Positions 1-14,296 of a stretch of DNA of 64,000 nt are shown here, in pieces (within the stretch, counting starts at the first letter, position 1; each line of letters begins with the position of its first letter). This DNA is from VAXT01 sp963774625 (lineage in GTDB: Bacteria > Actinomycetota > Thermoleophilia > Gaiellales > Gaiellaceae): assembly GCA_963774625.1 (NCBI GenBank), contig CAVZFQ010000013.1, forward strand, positions 1 through 64,000, read 5' to 3'. The notes below the pieces were generated by a model that was not told the origin of the DNA, ran no database searches, and was given only the letters and a program-made list of their open reading frames with translations. The translations under genes were made by a program, and so were the position numbers.

Positions 1-1
1 G

Positions 2-34
2 GAGGAAACGCCGGGCTCGAACGCCGCCGGCTAG
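2..34 (+). CDS. possible 3-prime end of a gene entering the window
   Basis: An open frame from the left edge reads EETPGSNAAG and then TAG. It could be the tail of a plus-strand gene whose body lies outside the window. Ten codons are too few for any identification, so chance is a fair alternative. Confidence 0.2.
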   Translation, partial: EETPGSNAAG

Positions 35-77
35 GTATTGAACTGAGCGTCACAGCGTTGTAAAACCCGGCCGGGTG

Positions 78-1022
78 ATGCGGCTCTTCCTGTTCCTGGC
101 TCTGGCGATAGCCTTCTGGGCCCCGGTCGCACACGGCGCCATACCGCTCGGCGTGTATGGAAACCACACGAGCTTCGACCGGCTCACCGGTCAGCGGACG
201 GAGTCCGAAGCGATCTTCATCGGCTGGGACCAGGGCCGCACATGGGGCAAGCCGTACAGCTACTTCCTGAACACCCTCGGCGAGACGCCACACATCGCGC
301 TCAAGACCGAGCGTGCTCGCGGTGGCGCCGGCCTGAGCCCACGGAGCATCGCGCTCGGCCAGGGCGACGCGCACCTGATCGGGCTCGCCCAGGCCATCTC
401 CGCCTCGGGGAAGCCGGTGATCGTGCGCCCGTTCCCCGAGATGAACAACTACGACAACAACTACTGCGCGTTCAACTCGAACGGCCGCCGGCGCGACGCG
501 AGCCGCTCGACGCTCTGGAACAAGCGGGCTTTCCAGCGCGTCTACATCCTGATGCACGGCGGGACGGCAGCGTTCATGAGCGCGAAGTTGCGCGCGCGGA
601 AGATGCCGGGCGTGTCGGTCGACCTGCCGCCGAACCCGTACCCCAAGATGACGGTCGTCTGGAACCCGCTCGGCATCGGCGAGCCGCCGGTGGCGGGGAA
701 CGGCTATCGCGACTACTACCCGGGCGGCGCCTACCACGACACCTACGGCAACAACTACTACAACACGACCGGCACCTACGCCTGGCACGTGACGACCAAG
801 CTCTACCAGGCGTTCCCGAGCAAGCCGTTCATGTTCCCCGAATGGGGTCTGACCCTCGACGACCCGGGCTATGTCAAGTCGTTCGCCACGTTCGTGCGCC
901 AGCACCGGCGGGTGCGGTTCGCGAGCTTCTACAACGGAAGCCCCGGCAGCGTTTACGACCTGCGCCGGAAGCCGAAGAGCCTGGCCGCATACCGGCGCTA
1001 TGTCGTCCCGCTGGGCCGCTAA
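78..1022 (+). CDS. secreted GH26-like glycoside hydrolase (beta-mannanase/endoglucanase fold)
   Basis: The protein has 314 residues. The N-terminus (MRLFLFLALAIAFWAPVAHG) is a typical Sec signal peptide, so export is expected. The mature part looks like a family 26-type TIM barrel. RPFPEMN at about residues 118-124 matches the strand-4 motif that carries the acid/base Glu, and MFPEWG at about 253-258 matches the strand-7 motif that carries the nucleophile Glu. Between them is a Tyr/Asn/Gly-rich stretch around residues 200-235 typical of carbohydrate-binding loops. GTG at 75 and ATG at 78 are adjacent possible starts; I chose ATG. Substrate (mannan, mixed glucan or own exopolysaccharide) cannot be told from sequence. 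It is a stand-alone gene, and the next plus-strand gene has its own promoter. Confidence 0.7.
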   Translation: MRLFLFLALAIAFWAPVAHGAIPLGVYGNHTSFDRLTGQRTESEAIFIGWDQGRTWGKPYSYFLNTLGETPHIALKTERARGGAGLSPRSIALGQGDAHLIGLAQAISASGKPVIVRPFPEMNNYDNNYCAFNSNGRRRDASRSTLWNKRAFQRVYILMHGGTAAFMSAKLRARKMPGVSVDLPPNPYPKMTVVWNPLGIGEPPVAGNGYRDYYPGGAYHDTYGNNYYNTTGTYAWHVTTKLYQAFPSKPFMFPEWGLTLDDPGYVKSFATFVRQHRRVRFASFYNGSPGSVYDLRRKPKSLAAYRRYVVPLGR

Positions 1023-1042
1023 GGACGATTGGCGACCCCTCT

Positions 1043-1070
1043 TTTACAACGGGAAATCGCGGCGTAGAAT
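1043..1070 (+). promoter_or_regulatory. sigma-70-type promoter for the small coiled-coil gene
   Basis: TTTACA at 1043-1048 (5 of 6 to TTGACA) and TAGAAT at 1065-1070 (5 of 6 to TATAAT) are 16 bp apart. Transcription would start near 1077, about 5 bases before the ATG at 1082, so the mRNA would be nearly leaderless. No Shine-Dalgarno sequence is present. Confidence 0.6.
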
Positions 1071-1081
1071 CGTGGTGGGCC

Positions 1082-1306
1082 ATGACGACCCGCGAGGACA
1101 TCGCCAGCGTCGCCGGACAGCTCGCCGGACTCACCAAGACCGTGCAGGACATGGCCGACGAGCTCCACGCGCTCCAAGCGAGCGCCGTGACCCAGCAAGA
1201 GCGCTCGGACGCCCAGCAGGAGCGCATCGATCACGCAGCGGGCGAACTGGCCGAGGTCAGCGCGCGTCTCCAGGCTGCCGCCGATGCGCTCCGGCAAGCG
1301 CTCTAG
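1082..1306 (+). CDS. small coiled-coil protein, unknown function
   Basis: This 74-residue protein (start MTTREDIASVAGQLAG) has no signal peptide or membrane segment. Almost the whole length is Ala/Gln/Glu-rich with hydrophobic residues at heptad spacing, so it is probably one long helix or coiled coil. The start is fixed by the promoter at 1043-1070. It ends convergently 12 bp from the rpoC stop. I do not recognise a family; a structural or chaperone-like adaptor role would be speculation. Confidence 0.6.
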   Translation: MTTREDIASVAGQLAGLTKTVQDMADELHALQASAVTQQERSDAQQERIDHAAGELAEVSARLQAAADALRQAL

Positions 1307-1318
1307 CTAGCTGGTTAC

Positions 1319-5920
<4,602 letters not shown>

Positions 5921-5930
5921 TTAGCGCTCC

Positions 5931-9539
<3,609 letters not shown>

Positions 9540-9669
9540 GTGTTGAAGCCTCCCTTTATTACTGCAAGCAGGTGCGAGCGGAACTTCGGCCGGAACGGAT
9601 AAGAGTACCGAATACGGCGGTGGCTGCGCAAGCGGCGGCGGGCGGCAAGCGCGAAGTGCCGGAACTATA
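9540..9669 (-). promoter_or_regulatory. rpoBC leader and candidate promoter
   Basis: On the minus strand TATAGT (9669-9664) is a 5 of 6 match to a -10 box, but there is no convincing -35 element. If it is used, rpoB has a leader of about 120 nt ending in GGGAGG before the TTG start. The leader is GC-rich with no other obvious element. Confidence 0.3.
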
Positions 9670-9678
9670 CCGCGTTGG

Positions 9679-9712
9679 ACTGCAAAAGGCGCCTCTCGGC
9701 GCCCTTCGCAGT
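9679..9712 (-). terminator. 15-bp hairpin with GNRA loop after the secreted-protein gene
   Basis: On the minus strand two 15-base arms (9712-9698 and 9693-9679) pair fully, with two G-U pairs, around a GAGA tetraloop. The same sequence on the plus strand has two A-C mismatches, so the stem is strand-specific for minus-strand RNA. It lies 23 bases after the stop at 9735. No U-tract follows, as is common for actinobacterial terminators. Confidence 0.6.
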
Positions 9713-9734
9713 TGGCGGGATTCCGTGCTTGGGT

Positions 9735-10145
9735 CTAGGAGCTGGGCTTGGGAGCATGGGCGACGACGCGGCGCGCCATCAGCTCCATGGTCAGCACCTG
9801 CGCGCGCTTGCAGGCGCGCACCTTCACGTGCAGTCGGTCGTTCGCCTCGAGCGAAGCCAAAGTCGCGACGTTGCCGGCGCGGCGGAACTTCGTCTGCGCG
9901 TTGACCTTGATCTCGCGGGTGCCGCGCAACGCCCGGCCGTGCCGGTTCGCCTTGCGGACTTCCATCTGGAACGAGTCCGTGCCACCCGAGAGGAACGTGC
10001 CCTTCAGGATCAGCGGGCGCACCGGCTTGCAGGCGGTCTGCGCGCCGTCCTGAGGACTTCCGGGCCGTGGGCCTTCCTTCGCGACCGCGACGGAGGCGGT
10101 CAGGAAGGCGCTCACGACGACGAGCGTGAGGATTCTCAATCGCAT
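9735..10145 (-). CDS. small secreted protein, DUF5666/OB-like, unknown function
   Basis: This 136-residue protein begins MRLRILTLVVVSAFLTASVA, a clear signal peptide, so it should be exported. The mature part is basic and beta-strand rich (LKGTFLSG, FQMEVRKANRHG, REIKVNAQTKF, LEANDRLHVKVRACK), reminiscent of small single-stranded OB-like domains of DUF5666 type. It has two Cys. An upstream in-frame extension to 10214 would hide the signal peptide, so I chose the start at 10145. It interrupts the usual rplL-rpoB adjacency and is closed by its own hairpin at 9679-9712. Function is unknown. Confidence 0.55.
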   Translation of the reverse strand: MRLRILTLVVVSAFLTASVAVAKEGPRPGSPQDGAQTACKPVRPLILKGTFLSGGTDSFQMEVRKANRHGRALRGTREIKVNAQTKFRRAGNVATLASLEANDRLHVKVRACKRAQVLTMELMARRVVAHAPKPSS

Positions 10146-10193
10146 ACCTGGGTCTTCGGCGATCTGCGCCGTCTCTGTGACCCTCGGACGAGG

Positions 10194-10214
10194 CAAATAG
10201 GCCGTAAGGCCCAT
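10194..10214. promoter_or_regulatory. GGCC-GTAA-GGCC inverted repeat, related to the one at 24626-24646
   Basis: CAAATAGGCCGTAAGGCCCA lies between the divergent starts at 10145 (minus) and 10252 (plus). It shares CAAATAGGCCG and the GGCC arm with the minus-strand element upstream of the second MMPL gene. It is consistent with an operator, but no regulator is identified. Confidence 0.35.
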
Positions 10215-10251
10215 TGAACTGACTCGCGCGCCGTGTAACGGTCAGTAGGCG

Positions 10252-10332
10252 ATGCGGTCACTACTAGCTCTTTCTTTCATCTGTGCGTGCGTTTCGGCCG
10301 TTGCGCTTCTCGCGCTCGGCGTCGGCGGCTAG
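10252..10332 (+). CDS. 26-residue hydrophobic microprotein candidate
   Basis: The ORF encodes MRSLLALSFICACVSAVALL and six more residues, then TAG. The composition is that of a single membrane segment or a bare signal peptide. TTGAACTGA at 10214-10222 and TGTAA at 10234-10238 precede it with the same wording as upstream of the GH26-like gene. There is no strong ribosome site, only AGG near the start. It could also be a vestige of a longer gene. Confidence 0.3.
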   Translation: MRSLLALSFICACVSAVALLALGVGG

Positions 10333-10359
10333 CGCGGAGCCGCTACAAAGCCTGCGGAC

Positions 10360-10392
10360 GAAGAGGGCCGCCTTGCGGCAGCGGCCCTCTTC
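10360..10392 (-). terminator. terminator of the rplJL unit
   Basis: There is a perfect 12-bp stem GAAGAGGGCCGC / GCGGCCCTCTTC with a 9-nt loop, 11 nt after the rplL stop. No U-run follows. Its position between rplL and the secreted-protein gene suggests that the ribosomal protein and polymerase units are transcriptionally separable. Confidence 0.75.
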
Positions 10393-10403
10393 ATTTCGTC
10401 CAC

Positions 10404-10790
10404 TTACTTGATTTCGACCGCGGCGCCGGCTTCCTCGAGCTGCGCCTTGACCTGATCGGCCTCGTCCTGCGGGACGCCTTCCTTGACCGGGTTCGGCGCT
10501 CCGTCGACCAAGTCCTTGGCCTCCTTGAGGCCGAGGCCCGTGAGCGCACGGACGACCTTGATCACCTGGATCTTCTTCTCGCCCGCGCCGGTCAGGACGA
10601 CGTCGAACGACGACTTCTCCTCTTCCGCCGCGGCGCCGTCGCCTCCGGCGGCGGGACCTGCGGCGACCGCCATCGGAGCAGCGGCGGTGACCCCCCACTC
10701 CTCCTCGAGCTTGTTCTTCAGCTCGACGAGCTCGAGGACGGTCATGCCGCCCAGCGACTCGACGAGCTTGTCGGTGTCTGTCTTGGCCAC
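10404..10790 (-). CDS. rplL: 50S ribosomal protein L7/L12
   Basis: This 128-residue stalk protein recruits translational GTPases. It has an N-terminal dimerisation helix region, an Ala/Gly-rich hinge at about residues 37-55 (AAAPMAVAAGPAAGGDGAAA), and the C-terminal domain with EKKIQVIKVVRALTGLGLKEAK and the usual VKEGV element. The GTG start at 10790 overlaps the rplJ TAG by one base (TAGTG), which couples L12 to L10 synthesis. A strong hairpin follows the stop. Confidence 0.97.
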   Translation of the reverse strand: MAKTDTDKLVESLGGMTVLELVELKNKLEEEWGVTAAAPMAVAAGPAAGGDGAAAEEEKSSFDVVLTGAGEKKIQVIKVVRALTGLGLKEAKDLVDGAPNPVKEGVPQDEADQVKAQLEEAGAAVEIK

Positions 10791-11548
10791 TACTGCTCCT
10801 CTCCTTCCTGAGTTTCCTCAGTGTTCTCGGCCGGGGTCTCCTCGGCCGGTTGGTCTTCCGGTGGTGCTTCCTCTTCGGAGGTGTCTGACACCGGCTCCTC
10901 GGCGGGAGTCTCCTCCGTAGCCGGCTCTGCCTCGGCCTGCGGCTCGCTGTCTGACACCGGCTCCTCGGCTGGAGCCTCTTCCACAATCGGCTCGGCCTCT
11001 GCCTGCGGCTCCTCGGCGGTCTCACCCTGCTCCTCGAGCTGGCGGATCCGCGAGTCCAGAACCCCGACGATGTCGCGCATCGGTGCGGCGAAGAGCCCGA
11101 CGACCGTGGTCAGCGAGCCCGCGAGCGCACCCACGAGCTGTGCGCGCAGCGTGTCGGTCGGCGGCAGCTTGGCGAGCCGCTTGACGTCGTCTGCCGCGAT
11201 CTCGGCACCGTTCAGAAGCCCGCCCTTGATCACGAGCACCTCGGCCTTGGCCGCATCGTCGAGCGCCTTGGCGACCGCGACTGGGTCACCGTCGGACTCG
11301 AGAAACGCGATCGCGGTCGGGCCCTCGAGCATCGCCAGCAGCGCGTCGACGCCGGCGGACTCGGCCGCACGCTTCGTGAGCGTGTTCTTGACGACCGAGA
11401 AGCGGGCCCCGTGCTCGATCAGCTTCGTGCGGAGCTCGTCGAGCTCGGTGACCGTCAGGCCGCGGTAGTCCGCGACGATCATGGTCTCGCTCGCCTTCAG
11501 CCGCTCGGTGAGCTCGGCGACGAGGCGCTCTTTTTCAGATCTGTCCAT
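10790..11548 (-). CDS. rplJ: 50S ribosomal protein L10 with long acidic C-terminal extension
   Basis: L10 anchors the L12 stalk to the ribosome. Residues 1-175 are an ordinary L10 (ADYRGLTVTELDELR, FSVVKNTLTKRA, the L12-binding helix near the end). The remaining 75 or so residues are a low-complexity Glu/Pro/Ala tail with a repeated unit (EPQAEAEP...EEPVSDS, then EPQAEAEP...EEPVSDT), making the protein 252 residues against the usual 165-180. ATG at 11548 has GAGGAGG upstream. The leader contains an attenuator-like hairpin, consistent with the known L10-L12 autoregulation. Confidence 0.95.
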   Translation of the reverse strand: MDRSEKERLVAELTERLKASETMIVADYRGLTVTELDELRTKLIEHGARFSVVKNTLTKRAAESAGVDALLAMLEGPTAIAFLESDGDPVAVAKALDDAAKAEVLVIKGGLLNGAEIAADDVKRLAKLPPTDTLRAQLVGALAGSLTTVVGLFAAPMRDIVGVLDSRIRQLEEQGETAEEPQAEAEPIVEEAPAEEPVSDSEPQAEAEPATEETPAEEPVSDTSEEEAPPEDQPAEETPAENTEETQEGEEQ

Positions 11549-11685
11549 CCAAACCTCCTCGAAAAACGCATCAGGCCCGCCTCAAGGCGGGCCTGCGAGA
11601 AGGCGTTTCTCTCTCGCTAGGGCCACCTCGGCTGGACTTCTGCCCCTGACAGGGGCTGCCGGCTGTCTTCGGCGACGGGCGTTTC
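11549..11685 (-). promoter_or_regulatory. rplJL leader with attenuator hairpin
   Basis: On the minus strand the gap between rplA and rplJ contains GCCCC-TGTCA-GGGGC (11656-11642), a GCGAGA/TCTCGC stem (about 11620-11597), and then AGGCCCGCC-TTGA-GGCGGGCCT (11594-11573) followed at once by GATGCG and a T5 run. The last unit looks like an intrinsic terminator just upstream of the rplJ ribosome site. In many bacteria L10(L12)4 binds this leader and controls readthrough; that this applies here is inference. Confidence 0.6.
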
Positions 11686-12423
11686 CTACGCGGGTACTGC
11701 TTCTGCCTGCTCCTCCAGCTCTTCGACGATTCCTCTGGTGCGACCGGGATCCAGCCGGATGCCTGGCCCCATCGTGGTCGTCAGGGTAATGGTTCGGACG
11801 TAACGCCCCTTGGCGGCGGCCGGCTTCGCGCGCATGATCTCGTCGATCAGCGACGCGTAGTTCTCCAGCAGCTGGCGCTCGTCGAAGCTCTTCTTGCCGA
11901 TCGTGACGTGGACGTTCGCGCCGCGGTCCGTTCGATACTCGAGCTTGCCGGCCTTGGCCTCGCGGACCGCCTTGCCGACGTCCATCGTCACCGTTCCGGT
12001 CTTCGGGTTCGGCATCTTCCCGCGCGGGCCGAGGATGCGCCCGAGCTTGCCGACGATGCCCATCTGGTCGGGCGTGGCGATGGCGACGTCGAAGTCGTCG
12101 AAGCCTTCCTCGATCTGCTTGCCGAGGTCGGCCGTCCCCACGACGTCAGCGCCGGCTTCCTGCGCCTCCTTCGCCTTGTCGCCCTCGGCGAAGACGGCGA
12201 CGCGGGCCTCGCGGCCGGTGCCGTGTGGGAGCATCAGCGTTCCGCGGAGCTGCTGTTCTGCATGGCGGACGTTGAGGCCGAGGTTGAAGTGGATCTCCAC
12301 CGACTGGTCGAACTTCGCATCGGGGAAGCCCTTCAGGAGCCGAACTGCCGCCGCCGGCGAGTAGAGCTCTTCGCGATCGAAGGTCGCCTTCGAGTTGCGG
12401 TAGTTCTTGCCGTGCGCGGTCAC
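11686..12423 (-). CDS. rplA: 50S ribosomal protein L1
   Basis: This 245-residue L1 binds 23S rRNA at the E-site stalk and often represses its own operon. Recognisable segments are VEIHFNLGLNVRHAEQQLRG, LPHGTGR, the GRILGPRGKMPNPKTGTVT signature and YRTDRGANVHVTIGKKSF. The C-terminus carries a short Glu-rich extension. The start is GTG at 12423. The 148-nt gap before it separates it from rplK, unlike the tight rpmG-secE-nusG-rplK junctions. Confidence 0.97.
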   Translation of the reverse strand: MTAHGKNYRNSKATFDREELYSPAAAVRLLKGFPDAKFDQSVEIHFNLGLNVRHAEQQLRGTLMLPHGTGREARVAVFAEGDKAKEAQEAGADVVGTADLGKQIEEGFDDFDVAIATPDQMGIVGKLGRILGPRGKMPNPKTGTVTMDVGKAVREAKAGKLEYRTDRGANVHVTIGKKSFDERQLLENYASLIDEIMRAKPAAAKGRYVRTITLTTTMGPGIRLDPGRTRGIVEELEEQAEAVPA

Positions 12424-12571
12424 AGGTCGGTCTCAACTCCCGTCGCTCCGCTGCGCTGCGCTCCCGTGGGGGAACCATGTCCCCGAGCCCCTTCTTAGGG
12501 GTCGGCGCGTATCCGCGCATTGCGGTTCGGGAAACCTCCCGGTTTCGAGACCTTCCGGTCGTGGAGCCAGA
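12424..12571 (-). other. rplK-rplA intergenic region with small hairpins
   Basis: No gene is seen. The region holds several short stems: GAAACC-TCCC-GGTTTC (12531-12546), CCCC-N6-GGGG (12488-12501) and a CCGC/GCGG pair near 12515. It could be an L1-responsive leader or simply structured spacer; no T-run marks a terminator. Confidence 0.4.
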
Positions 12572-12997
12572 TCACAGATCTGTCTCCACGCCCATCGACC
12601 GAGCGGTTCCGGCGATGACCTTCATGGCCTGGTCGACGTCGCGCGCGTTCAGGTCGGGCATCTTCGCCTCGGCGATCGAGCGCACCTGGTCGCGCGTCAG
12701 GCGACCGACCTTTTCGCGGTTCGGCTCACCCGACCCCTTCTCGATCCGCAGCGCCTCCTTGATCAGCACCGCTGCCGGCGGCGTCTTGGTGATGAAGTCG
12801 AACGAGCGGTCCTCGTAGACGGTGATCTCGACGGGAATGATGCGCCCGTTGTCCTGCTGCGTCTGCGCGTTGAACGCCTTGCAGAACTCCATGATGTTGA
12901 CGCCGTGCTGGCCGAGCGCAGGGCCGACCGGCGGGGCAGGGTTGGCCTGCCCACCGGGGATCTGCAGCTTGATGAGTGTCAGAACTTTTTTCGCCAT
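12572..12997 (-). CDS. rplK: 50S ribosomal protein L11
   Basis: This 141-residue L11 belongs to the GTPase-associated centre. It shows the N-terminal KLQIPGGQANPAPPVGPALG, GVNIMEFCKAFN and the C-terminal rRNA-binding segment ending AKMPDLNARDVDQAMKVIAG. Its ATG at 12997 forms TAATG with the stop of a five-codon ORF created by a 17-bp duplication (see 12992-13025), so coupling to nusG has been kept by an unusual route. Confidence 0.97.
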   Translation of the reverse strand: MAKKVLTLIKLQIPGGQANPAPPVGPALGQHGVNIMEFCKAFNAQTQQDNGRIIPVEITVYEDRSFDFITKTPPAAVLIKEALRIEKGSGEPNREKVGRLTRDQVRSIAEAKMPDLNARDVDQAMKVIAGTARSMGVETDL

Positions 12998-13025
12998 TAG
13001 TCGAGTTTCGCCATTAGTCGAGTTT
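12992..13025. repeat. 17-bp tandem duplication at the nusG-rplK junction
   Basis: CGCCATTAGTCGAGTTT occurs twice head-to-tail (12992-13008 and 13009-13025). The unit covers the end of nusG (LD stop) and the start of rplK (MAK). The copies are identical, so the event is recent or maintained. Confidence 0.95.
12997..13014 (-). CDS. five-codon ORF (MAKLD) from the duplication
   Basis: ATG-GCG-AAA-CTC-GAC-TAA begins on the nusG stop (TAATG) and ends on the rplK start (TAATG). It is the chimaera of the first rplK codons and the last nusG codons. It would let terminating ribosomes hop from nusG to rplK in two steps. Whether it is translated is unknown. Confidence 0.5.
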   Translation of the reverse strand: MAKLD

Positions 13026-13544
13026 CTTCACCTGGTCGAACTGGAGCTCTACGGGCACCTGGCGCTCGAAGATGTCAACGAGCACTTTCAGCTTCTGCGC
13101 GTCGGCGTTGACGTCGACGATCTCCCCGTCGAAGTCGGACAGCGGGCCGGAGGTTACCTTCACCGACTCGCCGAGCGAGTACTCGACCTGGGCGCGCGGC
13201 CGGTCGCCCATTGCCGCCCCGGTCTTCAGGATGCGGTCGACCTCGGGCTGGGACAGAGGCACCGGGTTGTTGCCGGCGCCGACGAAGCCGGTCACCCCTG
13301 GTGTGTTCTTGACCACCGTCCAGGCGTCGTCGTCGAGGTCCATGTTCACGAGCACGTACCCCGGCAGGACCCGCTTCTCGGACTGCACCTTCTGGCCGTC
13401 CTTCGTCTCGATGACCTGCTCGGTCGGCACGACCACGCGGCGGAACCGCGGGCCCTGGTTCATCGAGATGATTCGGTGCTCGAGGTTGGCCTTGACCTTG
13501 TTCTCATGGCCCGAGTAGGTGTTGATCACGTACCACTGGAACAT
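13014..13544 (-). CDS. nusG: transcription termination/antitermination protein NusG
   Basis: This 176-residue NusG links RNA polymerase to Rho or ribosomes. It has the NGN domain from MFQWYVINTYSGHENKVK through GYVLVNMDLDDDAW and NTPGVTGFVG, and a C-terminal KOW domain (LGESVKVTSGPLSDFDGEIVDVN). This is a full-length NusG counted from the ATG at 13544. The secE frame reads straight into it without a stop, so the longest ORF is SecE-NusG. The ATG is preceded only by a weak GGGG. Upstream TAG at 13549-13547 would end secE if one C were removed. Confidence 0.93.
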   Translation of the reverse strand: MFQWYVINTYSGHENKVKANLEHRIISMNQGPRFRRVVVPTEQVIETKDGQKVQSEKRVLPGYVLVNMDLDDDAWTVVKNTPGVTGFVGAGNNPVPLSQPEVDRILKTGAAMGDRPRAQVEYSLGESVKVTSGPLSDFDGEIVDVNADAQKLKVLVDIFERQVPVELQFDQVKKLD

Positions 13545-13898
13545 GGCTAGGGACCCCAGCAGGAGGTTCTTGACCAACGGCTCGAACACGAAGTCCGCGA
13601 ACCAGAGGTAGGCCCCGACGATCGCGCAGGCGATGATCACGACGATCGTCCCCTGCATCACCTGGGCGCGATTCGGCCACTCGACCTTCTTCAGCTCGGC
13701 GGTCGCTTCTCCGATGAACCGCCTCGTCCCGCCGCCCGGGACACGGCGTGAGCCGGTCTGCGGCTTGACGGCCTGCGCCGCGGGGCGTACTTGCTGTTGA
13801 CGCGCGCGCGCGCGCGAGGCGACCTTCGGCTGCTCGCCGTCTGCCTTGGTTCGCTCGCGGCGCTTCTGAGCGCGCTTCTGACGGGTGTTTCTGGCCAT
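13545..13898 (-). CDS. secE: preprotein translocase subunit SecE (frame open into nusG)
   Basis: SecE clamps SecY in the Sec translocon. The 118 codons give a Lys/Arg/Gln-rich cytosolic N-terminus of about 60 residues, the family signature ELKKVEWPNR at 68-77, and one membrane helix at about 84-107. The ATG at 13898 overlaps the rpmG stop as TAATG; this is the start I accept although the frame is open up to 13934. There is no in-frame stop before nusG. Because single-span SecE has its C-terminus outside, a read-through fusion would put NusG outside the cell, so a one-base change or internal initiation is more likely. Confidence 0.88.
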
Positions 13899-14059
13899 TA
13901 GCGCGTTTCCTTGTGGCCCGTGTGCCGTCCACACCAGCGGCAGTACTTCTGCATCTCGATGCGGTCAGGCGTGTTCCGCTTCGATTTCGAAGTTTGGTAG
14001 TTGCGGCGCTTGCAGTCGTTGCAGGCGAGCGTGATCGTGTTTCGTACTCCAGTAGCCAT
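13898..14059 (-). CDS. rpmG: 50S ribosomal protein L33
   Basis: This 53-residue L33 (start MATGVRNTITLACNDCKRRN) belongs to the zinc-binding (C+) form with two CxxC pairs, CNDC and CRWC. Its TAA overlaps the secE ATG by one base. Placement just upstream of secE-nusG is the classical bacterial order. It lies 25 bp downstream of the tRNA gene. Confidence 0.95.
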   Translation of the reverse strand: MATGVRNTITLACNDCKRRNYQTSKSKRNTPDRIEMQKYCRWCGRHTGHKETR

Positions 14060-14084
14060 TCGAGTTCCTCAGTCTAGGTGGGAG

Positions 14085-14158
14085 TAGCGGCGGGAGGACT
14101 CGAACCTCCGACACGCGGATTATGATTCCGCTGCTCTAACCAACTGAGCTACGCCGCC
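14085..14158 (-). tRNA. tRNA with CAT anticodon (Met, or Ile2 if modified)
   Basis: The minus-strand 74-nt cloverleaf has acceptor GGCGGCG/CGCCGCT (G1-U72 wobble), a D-arm with AGCTCAGTTGGTTAGAGC, anticodon stem GCGGA/TCCGC with loop ATCATAA (CAT at 14124-14122), T-arm GGAGG-TTCGAGT-CCTCC and discriminator A. CCA is not encoded. The acceptor pair is not the mismatched 1-72 of an initiator, so it is an elongator Met or a TilS-modified Ile tRNA. Confidence 0.93.
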
Positions 14159-14296
14159 GAGCCGACCCAAGATTAGCAGCCATCCTCAGCCGGTTTCTGA
14201 ATCCTGCTGGCGCTGCACGGCCGAGATGGAGTGGCGTCACGGCACGTGGCAGTGCCCACGCTGCCGCTTCAAGCTGGGCTGCTGCGAGGGCGAGCC

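Noticed and set aside
10797..11025. Pro/Arg-rich ORF overlapping rplJ-rplL as a separate gene
   Set aside because: It is the alternate frame of the acidic L10 tail and of rplL; no start signal.
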